Shown piece after piece: positions 48,197-56,424 of a stretch of DNA of 64,000 nucleotides; position 1 is the first letter of the stretch; each line of letters opens with the position of its first letter. The notes beneath the pieces were generated by a model. The model did not search any database. It saw only the letters and a program-made list of their open reading frames with translations, and was not told the DNA's origin. The DNA is from CAYLPU01 sp964385635 (lineage in GTDB: Bacteria; Chloroflexota; Anaerolineae; B4-G1): NCBI GenBank assembly GCA_964385635.1, contig CAYLPU010000013.1, positions 1 to 64,000 on the forward strand. Direction: 5' to 3'. A program made the translations under genes and the position numbers.

Positions 48197-48547
48197 CCCC
48201 AATGTAAGCGTTCAGACCTCCGAGGTTTTGGTCATAGATCTGGCCTGGAAAGCGCCCAACATACCGCTAGAAACCCCCAGGAGAATGCTATTTCGTAAAC
48301 CTCGGAGGTCTTCGATGGGGTGCGACGATTGTTCGTAGGAATTCTTGACTCTGGCGTCTCCGGTGGCCGAGATTTAGCGAAAAAACGCCTGTCTCGAGAG
48401 GTTCTTGCGTGTTTTCGCCCATAGAAAGCCCTGTTTTTGCCTCGAAAGCAAAGTTTGTGGGGCTTGTAGACCTGCCAGCGGCCATAGAATCTGTTGGAAC
48501 AAGCCTTTTCCTACGATCAGTCGTCGCACCCTCTTCGATGAGCAATG
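48197..48547. other. intergenic region with a 15-bp inverted repeat pair
   Basis: AGACCTCCGAGGTTT (48214-48228) recurs exactly inverted at 48297-48311, enclosing 98 bp in total and possibly a small non-autonomous element. The rest shows no gene; a minus-strand open frame at 48288-48545 is unlike any known protein. Confidence 0.5.
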
Positions 48548-48576
48548 TTGACAGATTAATCCAAGAGTGGTAGTAT
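48548..48576 (+). promoter_or_regulatory. consensus promoter of the first Opp operon
   Basis: -35 TTGACA (48548-48553), 17-bp spacer, -10 TAGTAT (48571-48576). The leader to the substrate-binding gene is about 185 nt. Confidence 0.8.
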
Positions 48577-48675
48577 GTAAAGCAAGCAGCGATAACCCGC
48601 GTCGGGCTTTGATAGCTCAGCCACGGTTGGACTACTACCCTTTTCCGAGAGGTCTCAAGAATAGGGGAGGAGGTG

Positions 48676-48690
48676 ATGCGAAGCCAATAA
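48676..48690 (+). CDS. 4-codon micro-ORF behind an extended Shine-Dalgarno site
   Basis: GGGGAGGAGGTG runs directly into ATG 48676 (MRSQ, then TAA). It lies in the leader about 90 nt upstream of the binding-protein start, like the micro-ORFs at 19854 and 57747. Confidence 0.3.
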   Translation: MRSQ

Positions 48691-48767
48691 ACGACACATC
48701 TATATATGCTGTACGCGCCTTGCCAGAAAAGTGATGGTATCCCTAATTGAGAGAAGGAGGGAAGAAA

Positions 48768-50387
48768 GTGAAGTGCATTTTGAAGTTGACATTGGTTTTC
48801 TCACTGTTGCTGATCCTGGTCGCAGCCGGCTGTGGACCGACACCTACGGAAGTGCCACCGGCAGCCACTTCTGTTCCTCCTACCGCCCCGCCGGAAGTGA
48901 AGGAGAACGTGTTCGTCTATGCCCACGGGACCACCTTCCCCGACATTGATCCCAGCATCAGTTTCTCAAATGACTCGGTCGTGATGGGCAATGCTTATGA
49001 GACACTGGTCTTCTATAACCCGCCCGGGAGCGCGGAGGTGCTCGGCCCAGCGCTGGCTACCAGTTGGGAGGCATCGGAGGACGGCCTGATCTGGACCTTC
49101 AATCTGCAGGAGGGGGCGAAGTTCCACGACGGCACCGATTTCAACGCCGAGGCGGTGAAGTACTCTGTCGAACGGACCATAAACCTGGGCCTGGGTGCTG
49201 CTTTCATCTGGGACGCAGTGAATGAAGTAAACGTCATAGACGACTACACCGTGGAGTTCAAGCTGACATACGCCGCACCTCTGGACCTCGTCGCTGCCTC
49301 AGGGTATGGAGCCTGGATCTTCAGCCCCACCTGCACCGAGGCCCAGGGAGAAAACGTCAGCGAGTGGTTCAATGAGGGCCATGATTGTGGAAGTGGCCCC
49401 TACATGATTGAGAGCCGAGAGCGGGGCACACGGCTGGTTATGACCCGCTTCGACGACTACTGGGGTGGCTGGAAGGAGGGCCAGTTTGGCAAGGTTGTCT
49501 TCGCGATCAACCCCGATCCCGTCGTCCAGCAGCAGATGCTCGAGGCCGGTGAGGCAGATGCTGCCTACGGGCTACCACGGGTGAACTTCGAGGCTCTGGA
49601 CGCCCGCGATGACGTTACAGTTTACATCAACCCCAGTTTCCAGAACCTGCTGGGCCTTTTCAACATGGAGAAGGAGCCCACGAACAATGAACTGGTTCGG
49701 CAGGCCCTTTCCTATGCTTTCCCCTACGAAGAGTTCATTGAGGGTGTGATGCTGGGCCAGGCCACGCAGGCCTACGGGCCCGTTCCCGCTGGGATGTGGG
49801 GCTTCAGTGACGACCTGTTCCAATACACCCACGATCTGGACAAGGCCAGGGGACTCCTGGCTGAGGCCGGTTACCCGGAAGGCGGCTTCGACTTGCTCAT
49901 GACCTACGCCACCGGTGACCTGGAGGAGGAGCAGGCGGGTGAACTGTGGAAGGCGGAGTTGGCCAAGTTGGGAGTCAACCTGGAGGTGCGGGGCATGGAA
50001 TGGGAGCCCCAGTGGGACCTGGCCATGTCGGATCCCCTCGCGGCTCAGGACATCTTCGTCATGTACTGGTGGCCTGACTACGTCACCCCCTACACCTATC
50101 TCTTCAACATGTTCCACTGCGAAGAGGAGATCCTCTTCAACGACGGCTACTACTGCAACCCCGAGTTCGATGAACTGATTGATGAGGGCAACGAACTGTC
50201 GGCCACCGACCGTGCAGAGGCGGGGCAGCTCTTCATTGAGGCCCAGGAGATACTGATAGAAGACGCTGCAGCCATGTTCTTTTATGACCTTCCCAACGAC
50301 CACGAGCTTCGGTCCGACATCAAGGGCTACGTGGACAACCCGGCCTATCCCCACATCATCTTCGTCTACAAGCTGTGGAAGGAGTAG
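48768..50387 (+). CDS. ABC transporter substrate-binding lipoprotein, family 5 (Opp/Dpp)
   Basis: A 539-residue extracytoplasmic peptide-binding protein from GTG 48768 (GGAGG 7 nt upstream); an in-frame TTG at 48747 precedes the ribosome site and is rejected. The signal peptide ends in lipobox VAAGC, followed by a short Pro/Thr spacer. SBP_bac_5 features: ATSWEASEDGLIWTFNLQEG, KFHDGTDFNAEAVKYSVER, and FNMEKEPTNNELVRQALSYA. It captures oligopeptides or similar amides for the permeases encoded downstream. Two strong hairpins separate it from the permease gene, which would allow more binding protein than permease to be made. Confidence 0.93.
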   Translation: MKCILKLTLVFSLLLILVAAGCGPTPTEVPPAATSVPPTAPPEVKENVFVYAHGTTFPDIDPSISFSNDSVVMGNAYETLVFYNPPGSAEVLGPALATSWEASEDGLIWTFNLQEGAKFHDGTDFNAEAVKYSVERTINLGLGAAFIWDAVNEVNVIDDYTVEFKLTYAAPLDLVAASGYGAWIFSPTCTEAQGENVSEWFNEGHDCGSGPYMIESRERGTRLVMTRFDDYWGGWKEGQFGKVVFAINPDPVVQQQMLEAGEADAAYGLPRVNFEALDARDDVTVYINPSFQNLLGLFNMEKEPTNNELVRQALSYAFPYEEFIEGVMLGQATQAYGPVPAGMWGFSDDLFQYTHDLDKARGLLAEAGYPEGGFDLLMTYATGDLEEEQAGELWKAELAKLGVNLEVRGMEWEPQWDLAMSDPLAAQDIFVMYWWPDYVTPYTYLFNMFHCEEEILFNDGYYCNPEFDELIDEGNELSATDRAEAGQLFIEAQEILIEDAAAMFFYDLPNDHELRSDIKGYVDNPAYPHIIFVYKLWKE

Positions 50388-50414
50388 GGGAGATCTGAGA
50401 GTGAGGACATGCGG

Positions 50415-50450
50415 AAGCATGGAAGGTGGCCCATAGTCTCTTCCATGCTT
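50415..50450 (+). terminator. hairpin after the first binding-protein gene
   Basis: Stem AGCATGGAAG / CTTCCATGCT (50416-50425 / 50440-50449), 14-nt loop, followed by a pyrimidine-rich tract. Probably partial termination inside the operon. Confidence 0.6.
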
Positions 50451-50506
50451 TCACCTTTCCCCTCTTTATCACTCTATACTGAACGCACTCTGATTTCGTG
50501 AAAATG

Positions 50507-50571
50507 GAGTCGAGGCTTCAGCCGGATTTGGCCCGACTTTGTCCGATTTTGACCGGCTAAAGCCTCGACTC
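50507..50571. repeat. long palindromic element between binding protein and permease
   Basis: GAGTCGAGGCTT-C-AGCCGG pairs with CCGGCT-A-AAGCCTCGACTC (18 paired bases, one mismatch). The loop contains three near-repeats of TTTGNCCGA. It may be a dispersed element and could also act as an attenuator or mRNA stabiliser. Confidence 0.65.
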
Positions 50572-50639
50572 CGGCCTACAGGGGGTCATTTCTAGACCAA
50601 TCAGTTTTGCGCTCAGTATATTCTCTTTGGAAGGACTGT

Positions 50640-51662
50640 ATGCAAAAGTGGGAATACCTCGCCAAGCGGCTGGCGCTGGCTGTAGTTGTGCTTCTGAGTG
50701 TGTCAGTCATCACCTTTGTCATCTCCCGCGTTGTGCCTTCTAATCCTGCCGCTCTGTGGGTTGGTCCCCATCCCACCCAGGAGCAAATAGCCGCCGCCCG
50801 CATCAAGTTAGGTCTGGACAAACCTCTCCACGTCCAGTACTTTCGTTACATGAACGATCTACTGCACGGCGACCTCGGCGTCTCCGTGCAATCGCATCAG
50901 CCCATCCTGACTGACCTCAAGACCTATTTGCCAGCGACTCTGGAGTTGGTTATCACGGGCATGATCATGGCCGTCCTCGTCGGCATCCCTTTGGGCGTCC
51001 TCTCCGGGGCCAAGAAGGGCAGACTGCTCGACCATGCCAGCCGCTTGCTGGCTGTCGCTGGTGTCTCCATGCCTACTTTCTGGATGGCACTCTTGCTGCA
51101 ATTTCTTTTCTTCGGCAGGTTGAAGCTCTTGCCCCTGTGCAGCCGGGTGGACATAGGAATCTCCCTGTACCATCCGGTTCAGCAGATCACCGGCTTCTAC
51201 GTGATTGACAGTCTGGTCAGCGGCAACTGGACAGCCCTGCGCAGCACCCTCGTCCATCTCATCCTGCCGGCTTTCACGCTGGGAACTTATGCCATCGGCC
51301 TGACCATCCGCATGACCCGCTCCACGATGATCGAGGTTCTGGAAGAGGGGTATATCACTGCCGCGCGGGCCGCAGGCATCCCGGAGCGCACCATCCTCTT
51401 CCGTTTGGCTCTCAAGAACGCTATCGTCCCTACGTTGACAGTTCTGGCGCTCTCCTTCGTCTATTCACTGACGGGGGCCATCCTGGTGGAGGTCATCTTC
51501 GCCTGGCCTGGTCTGGGCAGTTACGTCACCCGTGCTGTCCTCAGCATTGACTTTTCGGTCATCATGGCCGTCACCCTGGTGGTAACTGTCTTCTACGTCT
51601 TTATCAATCTGTTTTTGGATATCATTCAGGTCTTCCTGGACCCCCGCGTCACGCTGGGTTGA
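50640..51662 (+). CDS. ABC permease, DppB/OppB type
   Basis: A 340-residue inner-membrane permease from ATG 50640 (GGAAGGA upstream; the frame to 50607 starts with TTG and lacks a site). Six membrane segments are typical of BPD_transp_1. N-terminal KRLALAVVVLLSVSVITFVI is followed by RVVPSNPAALWVG. The cytoplasmic coupling loop is EEGYITAARAAGIPERTILFR, the EAA motif that contacts the ATPases. It forms the translocation pore with the DppC-type protein encoded at 53353. A racemase gene separates the two permease genes. Confidence 0.94.
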   Translation: MQKWEYLAKRLALAVVVLLSVSVITFVISRVVPSNPAALWVGPHPTQEQIAAARIKLGLDKPLHVQYFRYMNDLLHGDLGVSVQSHQPILTDLKTYLPATLELVITGMIMAVLVGIPLGVLSGAKKGRLLDHASRLLAVAGVSMPTFWMALLLQFLFFGRLKLLPLCSRVDIGISLYHPVQQITGFYVIDSLVSGNWTALRSTLVHLILPAFTLGTYAIGLTIRMTRSTMIEVLEEGYITAARAAGIPERTILFRLALKNAIVPTLTVLALSFVYSLTGAILVEVIFAWPGLGSYVTRAVLSIDFSVIMAVTLVVTVFYVFINLFLDIIQVFLDPRVTLG

Positions 51663-51693
51663 CCAGAATCGGCCCCCATACAGAGTCTGCTGT

Positions 51694-51714
51694 GAGAATG
51701 GAGAATAGAGAATG
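51694..51714. repeat. 7-bp repeat (3 units) containing the racemase start codon
   Basis: GAGAATG, GAGAATA, GAGAATG; the ATG of the third unit is the start of the tandem racemase gene. The same heptamer type recurs at 56354-56405. Confidence 0.65.
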
Positions 51715-53229
51715 AAGTTTCGGGTCATTGTTCCTGTGACGACCAAAGAGTTCGTGGCCGCCACGGGGCCTCAGTATGCGGCGGCTGCCAGACCGGATGT
51801 CGAAATCAGCGTCGTCGGCCTCGACAGAGGTCCAGCCTCCCTGGAGTCTGATTACGAGGATGCTCTGGCGGTACCGGATATCCTGGCCAAGGTGCGCGCC
51901 GCAGATGCAGAGGGGATGGACGCGGTCATCATTGATTGCATGGCCGATCCGGGCCTGGCTCCGGCACGCGAACTGGCCTCCATCCCGGTCATCGGCCCGG
52001 CACAAGCAGCGATGCACCTGGCCGCTATCCTGGCCCATCGTTTCTCAGTGATGACAGTGCTCGAACGGGATATCCCTCTCATTGACCGCCTGGCCCGGTT
52101 GTATGGCCTGGAGGGCAACCTGGCCTCGGTTCGACCCGTCAATATCCCCGTCCTGGAGTTGGACAGGGATCGAGAACGGTTGATGGGGGCCCTGGTAGAG
52201 CAATCGGCCAGGGCTGTGGTTGAGGATGGGGCTCATATCCTGCTCTTCGGCTGCACCGGGATGAGTGGTTTAGCCCAACAGGTGGAACAGGCTCTGGCGG
52301 AACTGGGCTGCACGGTGCCGGTCATTGATCCATCCCTGGCTGCCCTGAAACTGGCCGAAGGTCTGGCCGACATGAGCCTTTCTCACAGCAAGCGCACCTA
52401 TCCTCCTCCACCGCCCAAGGAGGTCGCCGGCTATCCTCAGGAAGCCGGAGGCGGGTATGGCAACCCGCCCTACTCGTATCCCGGTGAACTGCGAAAAAGG
52501 GCCAGGATCCGCGTCATCGTACCTGTGGTGGGAGAGCACTGGATCGCTCCCGTCCAGGAGGCTTATGACCGGGCGGGTCGATCCGGCACGGAGGTCAGCG
52601 CCGTGGCCGTTGATAGGGGCCCATCCTCCATCGAATCGGTGTACGATGAGGCGCTGGCCGTCCCCGGTGTCTTATCCAGGGTGCGATCCGCCGAGACGGA
52701 GGGGGTGGACGCGGTGGTTCTCGACTGCATGGCCGATCCGGGTCTCGACCCGGCCCGCGAGTTGGCCTCCATCCCCGTCATTGGCCCCGCTCAGGCAGCA
52801 ATGCATCTGGCGGCCCTGCTCGCTCATCGGTTTTCGGTCATCACCGTTCTGGAGCAAGGCATCCCGAGAGTCCAGCGCCAGATTCTGCGCTACGGCCTGG
52901 CAGGGAAGGCCGCCTCGGTGCGGGCCATCAACATCCCTGTCCTGGAGATGGGTGAGGATCGGGAGCGGGTGACGAGAGCTGTGATTGAGGAAGCAGCCAG
53001 GGCGGTGCGCGAGGACGGAGCCCACATTATCGTTCCCGGCTGCACGGAGATGATCGGGATGGCTCCGGCGGTGCAGGAGGGCCTGGCGGAGCGAGGCTGC
53101 GAGGTGCCGGTCATTGACCCACCGGCGGCGGCGATTAAGCTGGCCGAGGGGCTGGTCGACATGGGCCTGTCCCACAGCAAGCGCACCTATCCTCTGCCAC
53201 CTGACAAGAAGATCGTAGGTTATCCGTAG
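51712..53229 (+). CDS. tandem-fused Asp/Glu/hydantoin racemase family protein
   Basis: A 505-residue fusion of two racemase domains, residues 1-240 and 264-505, about two-thirds identical by eye. Each carries both cysteines of the cofactor-independent mechanism: IIDCMADPGL (C76) with LFGCTGM (C181), and VLDCMADPGL (C339) with VPGCTEM (C444). Both end with SLSHSKRTYP or GLSHSKRTYP. The family includes hydantoin racemase, aspartate/glutamate racemase and related isomerases; the DCMADPG context is closest to hydantoin racemase-like proteins. Single-domain members normally dimerise, so the fusion may be a built-in dimer. It lies between dppB- and dppC-type genes, implying that the imported compound is racemised. 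Confidence 0.88.
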   Translation: MKFRVIVPVTTKEFVAATGPQYAAAARPDVEISVVGLDRGPASLESDYEDALAVPDILAKVRAADAEGMDAVIIDCMADPGLAPARELASIPVIGPAQAAMHLAAILAHRFSVMTVLERDIPLIDRLARLYGLEGNLASVRPVNIPVLELDRDRERLMGALVEQSARAVVEDGAHILLFGCTGMSGLAQQVEQALAELGCTVPVIDPSLAALKLAEGLADMSLSHSKRTYPPPPPKEVAGYPQEAGGGYGNPPYSYPGELRKRARIRVIVPVVGEHWIAPVQEAYDRAGRSGTEVSAVAVDRGPSSIESVYDEALAVPGVLSRVRSAETEGVDAVVLDCMADPGLDPARELASIPVIGPAQAAMHLAALLAHRFSVITVLEQGIPRVQRQILRYGLAGKAASVRAINIPVLEMGEDRERVTRAVIEEAARAVREDGAHIIVPGCTEMIGMAPAVQEGLAERGCEVPVIDPPAAAIKLAEGLVDMGLSHSKRTYPLPPDKKIVGYP

Positions 53230-53231
53230 GA

Positions 53232-53253
53232 GGGCAGACACGTGGGTCTGCCC
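53232..53253 (+). terminator. hairpin after the racemase gene
   Basis: GGGCAGAC-ACGTGG-GTCTGCCC, 8-bp perfect stem right after the stop codon, with no T-run. Confidence 0.5.
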
Positions 53254-53261
53254 CCCAGATA

Positions 53262-53343
53262 AAGATAAAAAATCTGTGAGAACCTGTTTCATCTGTGTGT
53301 ATCCGTGTGCTATTTGTGCCTGTTTTGGGAAGAGCCTGATCAG
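53262..53343. repeat. 82-bp direct repeat, copy 1
   Basis: Matches 55262-55343 at exactly 2000 bp distance with three mismatches over the core (53285, 53287, 53340). It extends a false reading frame (MCYLCLFWEEP) into the next gene. Text such as ATCTGTGTGTATCCGTGTGC is itself internally repetitive. Confidence 0.9.
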
Positions 53344-53352
53344 GAGAATGTT

Positions 53353-54261
53353 ATGTCCGTAGCGGAGAGATGGCTGGGCGATTGGGGCCGCCGGCAAGGG
53401 GCTCACCTTGAGGAGTACCGCCTGGTGGCCCGCGCCTTCCGGCGCGATTGGTTAGGCGTGTTCAGCCTGTTGCTGATTGTGGCCTTTGTGCTGGGGGCCA
53501 TCTTTGCCCCCTACCTCACCCCCTACCCGGAGGAGGGTCGGGGAGAACCTAATCTGGTCAACAAGTTCCTGCCACCCGGCCGTGAACACCCTTTCGGCAC
53601 CGACTACCTGGGACGCGATGTCCTGGCCCGCGTCCTTTTCGGCGGCCGTAGCTCTCTCGGTATCGGCTTCCTGGTGGTGACCATTGCTGTGGCCATTGGC
53701 ACGCCTCTGGGCGCTGTAGCGGGTTACTCCGGGCGATGGCTGGACGAGGCCATCATGCGCATAACTGACATATGGTTGTCTTTTCCGCCCTTGCTGCTGG
53801 CCATCGCCATTGCTGCCGCCCTGGGCCCTAGCCTCACCAACGTCATGATTGCCATCGCCCTCACCTGGTGGCCCTGGTACACCCGTCTGGTGCGGGCGCA
53901 GACGGTCTCTCTGCGCGAACGCTTCTTTATTGAGGCTGCGCGAGGCATGGGTGTGAACAGAATGACCATTATCTTCCGGCACATCCTGCCCAATGTCATA
54001 ACACCGGTCGTGGTACAGAGCACTATGGACATCGGTTCGGCCATCCTCACCGGGGCGGCGATGAGCTTCATCGGCCTGGGGGCTCAGCCCCCTACCCCCG
54101 ACTGGGGGCAGATGATCAGCAAAGGCCGTATCTACATCATGGGCCAGCCCTGGTACGGCACATTCCCAGGCCTGGCCATCTTCCTGGTCACGTTGGCCTT
54201 CAACCTGCTGGGCGATACGATCCGCGATGTGGCCGATCCCCGTTCTCGGAGGGCCGCTTGA
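53353..54261 (+). CDS. ABC permease, DppC/OppC type
   Basis: A 302-residue inner-membrane permease. ATG 53353 is chosen because AGGAGAA lies 5 nt upstream; the open frame to 53305 reads through the 82-bp repeat and is not conserved. Features: TM1 at about 38-58, the extracellular signature EHPFGTDYLGRDVLARVLFG, and the EAA coupling loop ERFFIEAARGMGVNRMTIIFR. The C-terminus ends LLGDTIRDVADPRSR. It pairs with the DppB-type permease at 50640. The ATPase gene starts 10 bp after its stop. Confidence 0.94.
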   Translation: MSVAERWLGDWGRRQGAHLEEYRLVARAFRRDWLGVFSLLLIVAFVLGAIFAPYLTPYPEEGRGEPNLVNKFLPPGREHPFGTDYLGRDVLARVLFGGRSSLGIGFLVVTIAVAIGTPLGAVAGYSGRWLDEAIMRITDIWLSFPPLLLAIAIAAALGPSLTNVMIAIALTWWPWYTRLVRAQTVSLRERFFIEAARGMGVNRMTIIFRHILPNVITPVVVQSTMDIGSAILTGAAMSFIGLGAQPPTPDWGQMISKGRIYIMGQPWYGTFPGLAIFLVTLAFNLLGDTIRDVADPRSRRAA

Positions 54262-54271
54262 GGGGTTCTTG

Positions 54272-55252
54272 ATGAATGAGCCACTAGTTTCCATTGAGAA
54301 CTTACACGTCCGCTTCCGTACCTACGCTGGTCAGGTGCACGCCGTCAACGGCGTCAGCCTGGATATCGGGCCAGGCGAGATCTTTGGCCTGGTGGGTGAG
54401 ACCGGATGCGGCAAGACGGTGACCGGCCTCTCGCTCCTCCGTCTGGTTCCACCTCCAGGTGAGATCACGGCTGGCCGAATCACCTTCGATGGCCAGGACA
54501 TTCTGTCTCTGAGCGAGCAGGAGATGCGGGATATCCGTGGGGCGCGCATCGCCATGATCTTCCAGGACCCGGCTGCCTCCCTCAACCCTGTCTTCACCGC
54601 AGGAGAGCAGATCGAGATGGTGATCCGCCAACATCAACCGGTGTCGCGGAGGGTCGCTCGCCAGCGGACTCTGGAGATGCTGGAGACCGTAGGCCTGCCA
54701 GACCCGCCGCAGATTGTCAGGGCCTATCCCCATGAACTGAGTGGGGGGATGCAGCAGCGGGTGATGATCGGACTGGCCCTGGCCTCCAACGCCGGCCTGC
54801 TCATCGCTGATGAGCCGACCACCGCCCTGGACGTGACCATTCAGGCCCAGATTCTGGCCCTTCTCACTCAATTGAAAGAGAGCCGGGGGCTCTCCATCCT
54901 TCTCATCACTCACAACCTGGGTGTAGTGGCCGAGACCTGCGACCGGGTGGCCGTGTTATACATGGGCCACGTGGTGGAGAAAGGCCGCGCACGGGATATA
55001 TTCAAGGAGATGAAACATCCCTATACTCAGGGACTGCTGGCGGCCATCCCCCGGCCAGGCAGCCATGGCGAGCCTTTGCAGGCCATCAGCGGTTCAGTGC
55101 CCAGCGGCCTGGTCGTCTTCCCTGGCTGCTCCTTCGAGCCCCGTTGTCCTTCTGCCATGGAGGTCTGTCGCCAGGCCCCTCCGCCCCTGGTGCGCGTCGG
55201 TGAGGAGCACTACGTGGCTTGCTATCAGTTCGTGGAAAGGGGCCTGCCCTGA
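54272..55252 (+). CDS. peptide ABC transporter ATPase, DppD/OppD type
   Basis: A 326-residue cytosolic ATPase from ATG 54272 (GAGGGG upstream). Walker A GETGCGKT, signature LSGGMQQR, Walker B LLIADEPTTALD and the switch His in ITHNLG are all intact. The C-terminal oligo_HPY extension (HPYTQGLLAAIPRPG; PGCSFEPRCPSAMEVC) carries the Cys cluster that binds an iron-sulfur centre in many DppD/F proteins. It forms a heterodimer with the OppF-type ATPase at 55371. Confidence 0.95.
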   Translation: MNEPLVSIENLHVRFRTYAGQVHAVNGVSLDIGPGEIFGLVGETGCGKTVTGLSLLRLVPPPGEITAGRITFDGQDILSLSEQEMRDIRGARIAMIFQDPAASLNPVFTAGEQIEMVIRQHQPVSRRVARQRTLEMLETVGLPDPPQIVRAYPHELSGGMQQRVMIGLALASNAGLLIADEPTTALDVTIQAQILALLTQLKESRGLSILLITHNLGVVAETCDRVAVLYMGHVVEKGRARDIFKEMKHPYTQGLLAAIPRPGSHGEPLQAISGSVPSGLVVFPGCSFEPRCPSAMEVCRQAPPPLVRVGEEHYVACYQFVERGLP

Positions 55253-55261
55253 GCCCTTCTG

Positions 55262-55343
55262 AAGATAAAAAATCTGTGAGAACCCGCTTCATCTGTGTGT
55301 ATCCGTGTGCTATTTGTGCCTGTTTTGGGAAGAGCCTGAGCAG
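55262..55343. repeat. 82-bp direct repeat, copy 2
   Basis: Copy of 53262-53343, again placed just before a transporter gene. It again creates a spurious in-frame N-terminal extension. Confidence 0.9.
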
Positions 55344-55370
55344 TCACGTTTCGATAAGTGGAGGGATAGT

Positions 55371-56357
55371 TTGGCCATTCTGGTGGAAGTGCGGGGGCTA
55401 ACAAAATACTTTGCCCAACGCGCTCGCCTCTTCGGTCTGCGTGCCCAGCCAGCAGTGCGGGCTGTGGATGGGGTGAGCCTGACAGTGAAACGGCAAGAAA
55501 CCCTGGGGGTGGTAGGTGAATCAGGCTGCGGCAAGACCACGCTGGGGCGGTGCATTTCGCGTCTCATCGAGCCGACGGGCGGTGAGGTTTTGTTTGAAGG
55601 GGTCAATATCCTGACCCTGGGCTCCACCGAAATGCGCCGCCAGCGGCGCGACATGCAGATGGTGTTTCAGAATCCCTTCTCCTCGCTCGATCCTCGCCTC
55701 AACGTGCTGAGGCTGGTGTCCGAGCCGCTGCGCACTCACACGGACTTGCGAGGAGAACCGCTGGCGGCACGAGTGGTGGAACTTTTGGAGCGGGTGGGGC
55801 TGAAGAGAGAGCACCTCTATCGTTACCCCCACGAGTTCTCCGGCGGCCAGTGCCAGCGCATCGCCGTGGCCCGGGCGCTGGCACTCAATCCCAAACTGCT
55901 GATTCTGGATGAACCCACCTCGGCTCTCGACGTCTCGGTACAGGCTCAGATTCTTAATTTGTTGCACGAACTACAGCGTGAGTTTGGTCTCGCTTATCTC
56001 TTCATCTCTCATGATCTGAGTGTGGTGCAACACATCAGCGACCGCATCGCTGTGATGTACCTGGGTAAGGTGGTCGAGTTGAGCACGTCCGAGACGATCT
56101 TTCCTTCGACAGGCTCAGGACACCGTGGTGGGGACCTTCACCCATACACTGAAGCCCTTCTCTCCTCGACTCCTATCCCTGATCCCGACACTAAAAGAAA
56201 GCGAATCGTATTGGAGGGAGGAGTGCCCAGCCCGATTAACCCGCCCCCGGGCTGTCGCTTCCACCCCCGCTGTCCCAAAGCCATGCCGCTCTGCTCTCAA
56301 GTGGAGCCAGAGTTGGTAGATGTCGGCGATGGCCACATGGTGGCCTGTCACAGATAG
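55371..56357 (+). CDS. peptide ABC transporter ATPase, DppF/OppF type, with repeat insertion
   Basis: A 328-residue ATPase. The start is TTG 55371, with GGAGGG 7 nt upstream; the ATG at 55305 lies in the 82-bp repeat. Walker A GESGCGKTT, signature FSGGQCQRIAVARAL, Walker B LLILDEPTSALD and ISHDLS are intact. Between the conserved IF and HPYTEALLSS, where relatives have about four residues, this protein has PSTGSGHRGGDL. That stretch is encoded by the dispersed repeat CCTTCGACAGGCTCAGGACA at 56103-56122, so a repeat was inserted in frame. The C-terminal Cys cluster (PPGCRFHPRCPKAMPLC) is present. Confidence 0.93.
   Translation: MAILVEVRGLTKYFAQRARLFGLRAQPAVRAVDGVSLTVKRQETLGVVGESGCGKTTLGRCISRLIEPTGGEVLFEGVNILTLGSTEMRRQRRDMQMVFQNPFSSLDPRLNVLRLVSEPLRTHTDLRGEPLAARVVELLERVGLKREHLYRYPHEFSGGQCQRIAVARALALNPKLLILDEPTSALDVSVQAQILNLLHELQREFGLAYLFISHDLSVVQHISDRIAVMYLGKVVELSTSETIFPSTGSGHRGGDLHPYTEALLSSTPIPDPDTKRKRIVLEGGVPSPINPPPGCRFHPRCPKAMPLCSQVEPELVDVGDGHMVACHR
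56103..56122. repeat. 20-bp dispersed repeat inside the OppF-type gene
   Basis: CCTTCGACAGGCTCAGGACA; its exact reverse complement lies in the intergenic region at 57661-57680. Confidence 0.85.
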
Positions 56358-56405
56358 AAGAATAGAAGAATAGAAGAATAGAGAATAGAGAATAGAGAAT
56401 AGAGA
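56354..56405. repeat. 8/7-bp tandem repeat after the OppF stop
   Basis: Three ATAGAAGA octamers followed by four ATAGAGA heptamers. The array begins on the stop codon of the ATPase gene and ends at the ribosome site of the DUF917 gene. Confidence 0.9.
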
Positions 56406-56424
56406 ATAAAGGGAGGTTGAAACG

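Noticed and set aside
48288..48545. 85-codon minus-strand ORF in the gap before the first Opp operon
   Set aside because: No ribosome site, no recognisable domain, and it overlaps an inverted repeat.
53305..53352. Longer N-terminus of the DppC-type permease
   Set aside because: It is encoded by the 82-bp dispersed repeat; AGGAGAA and ATG 53353 define the better start.
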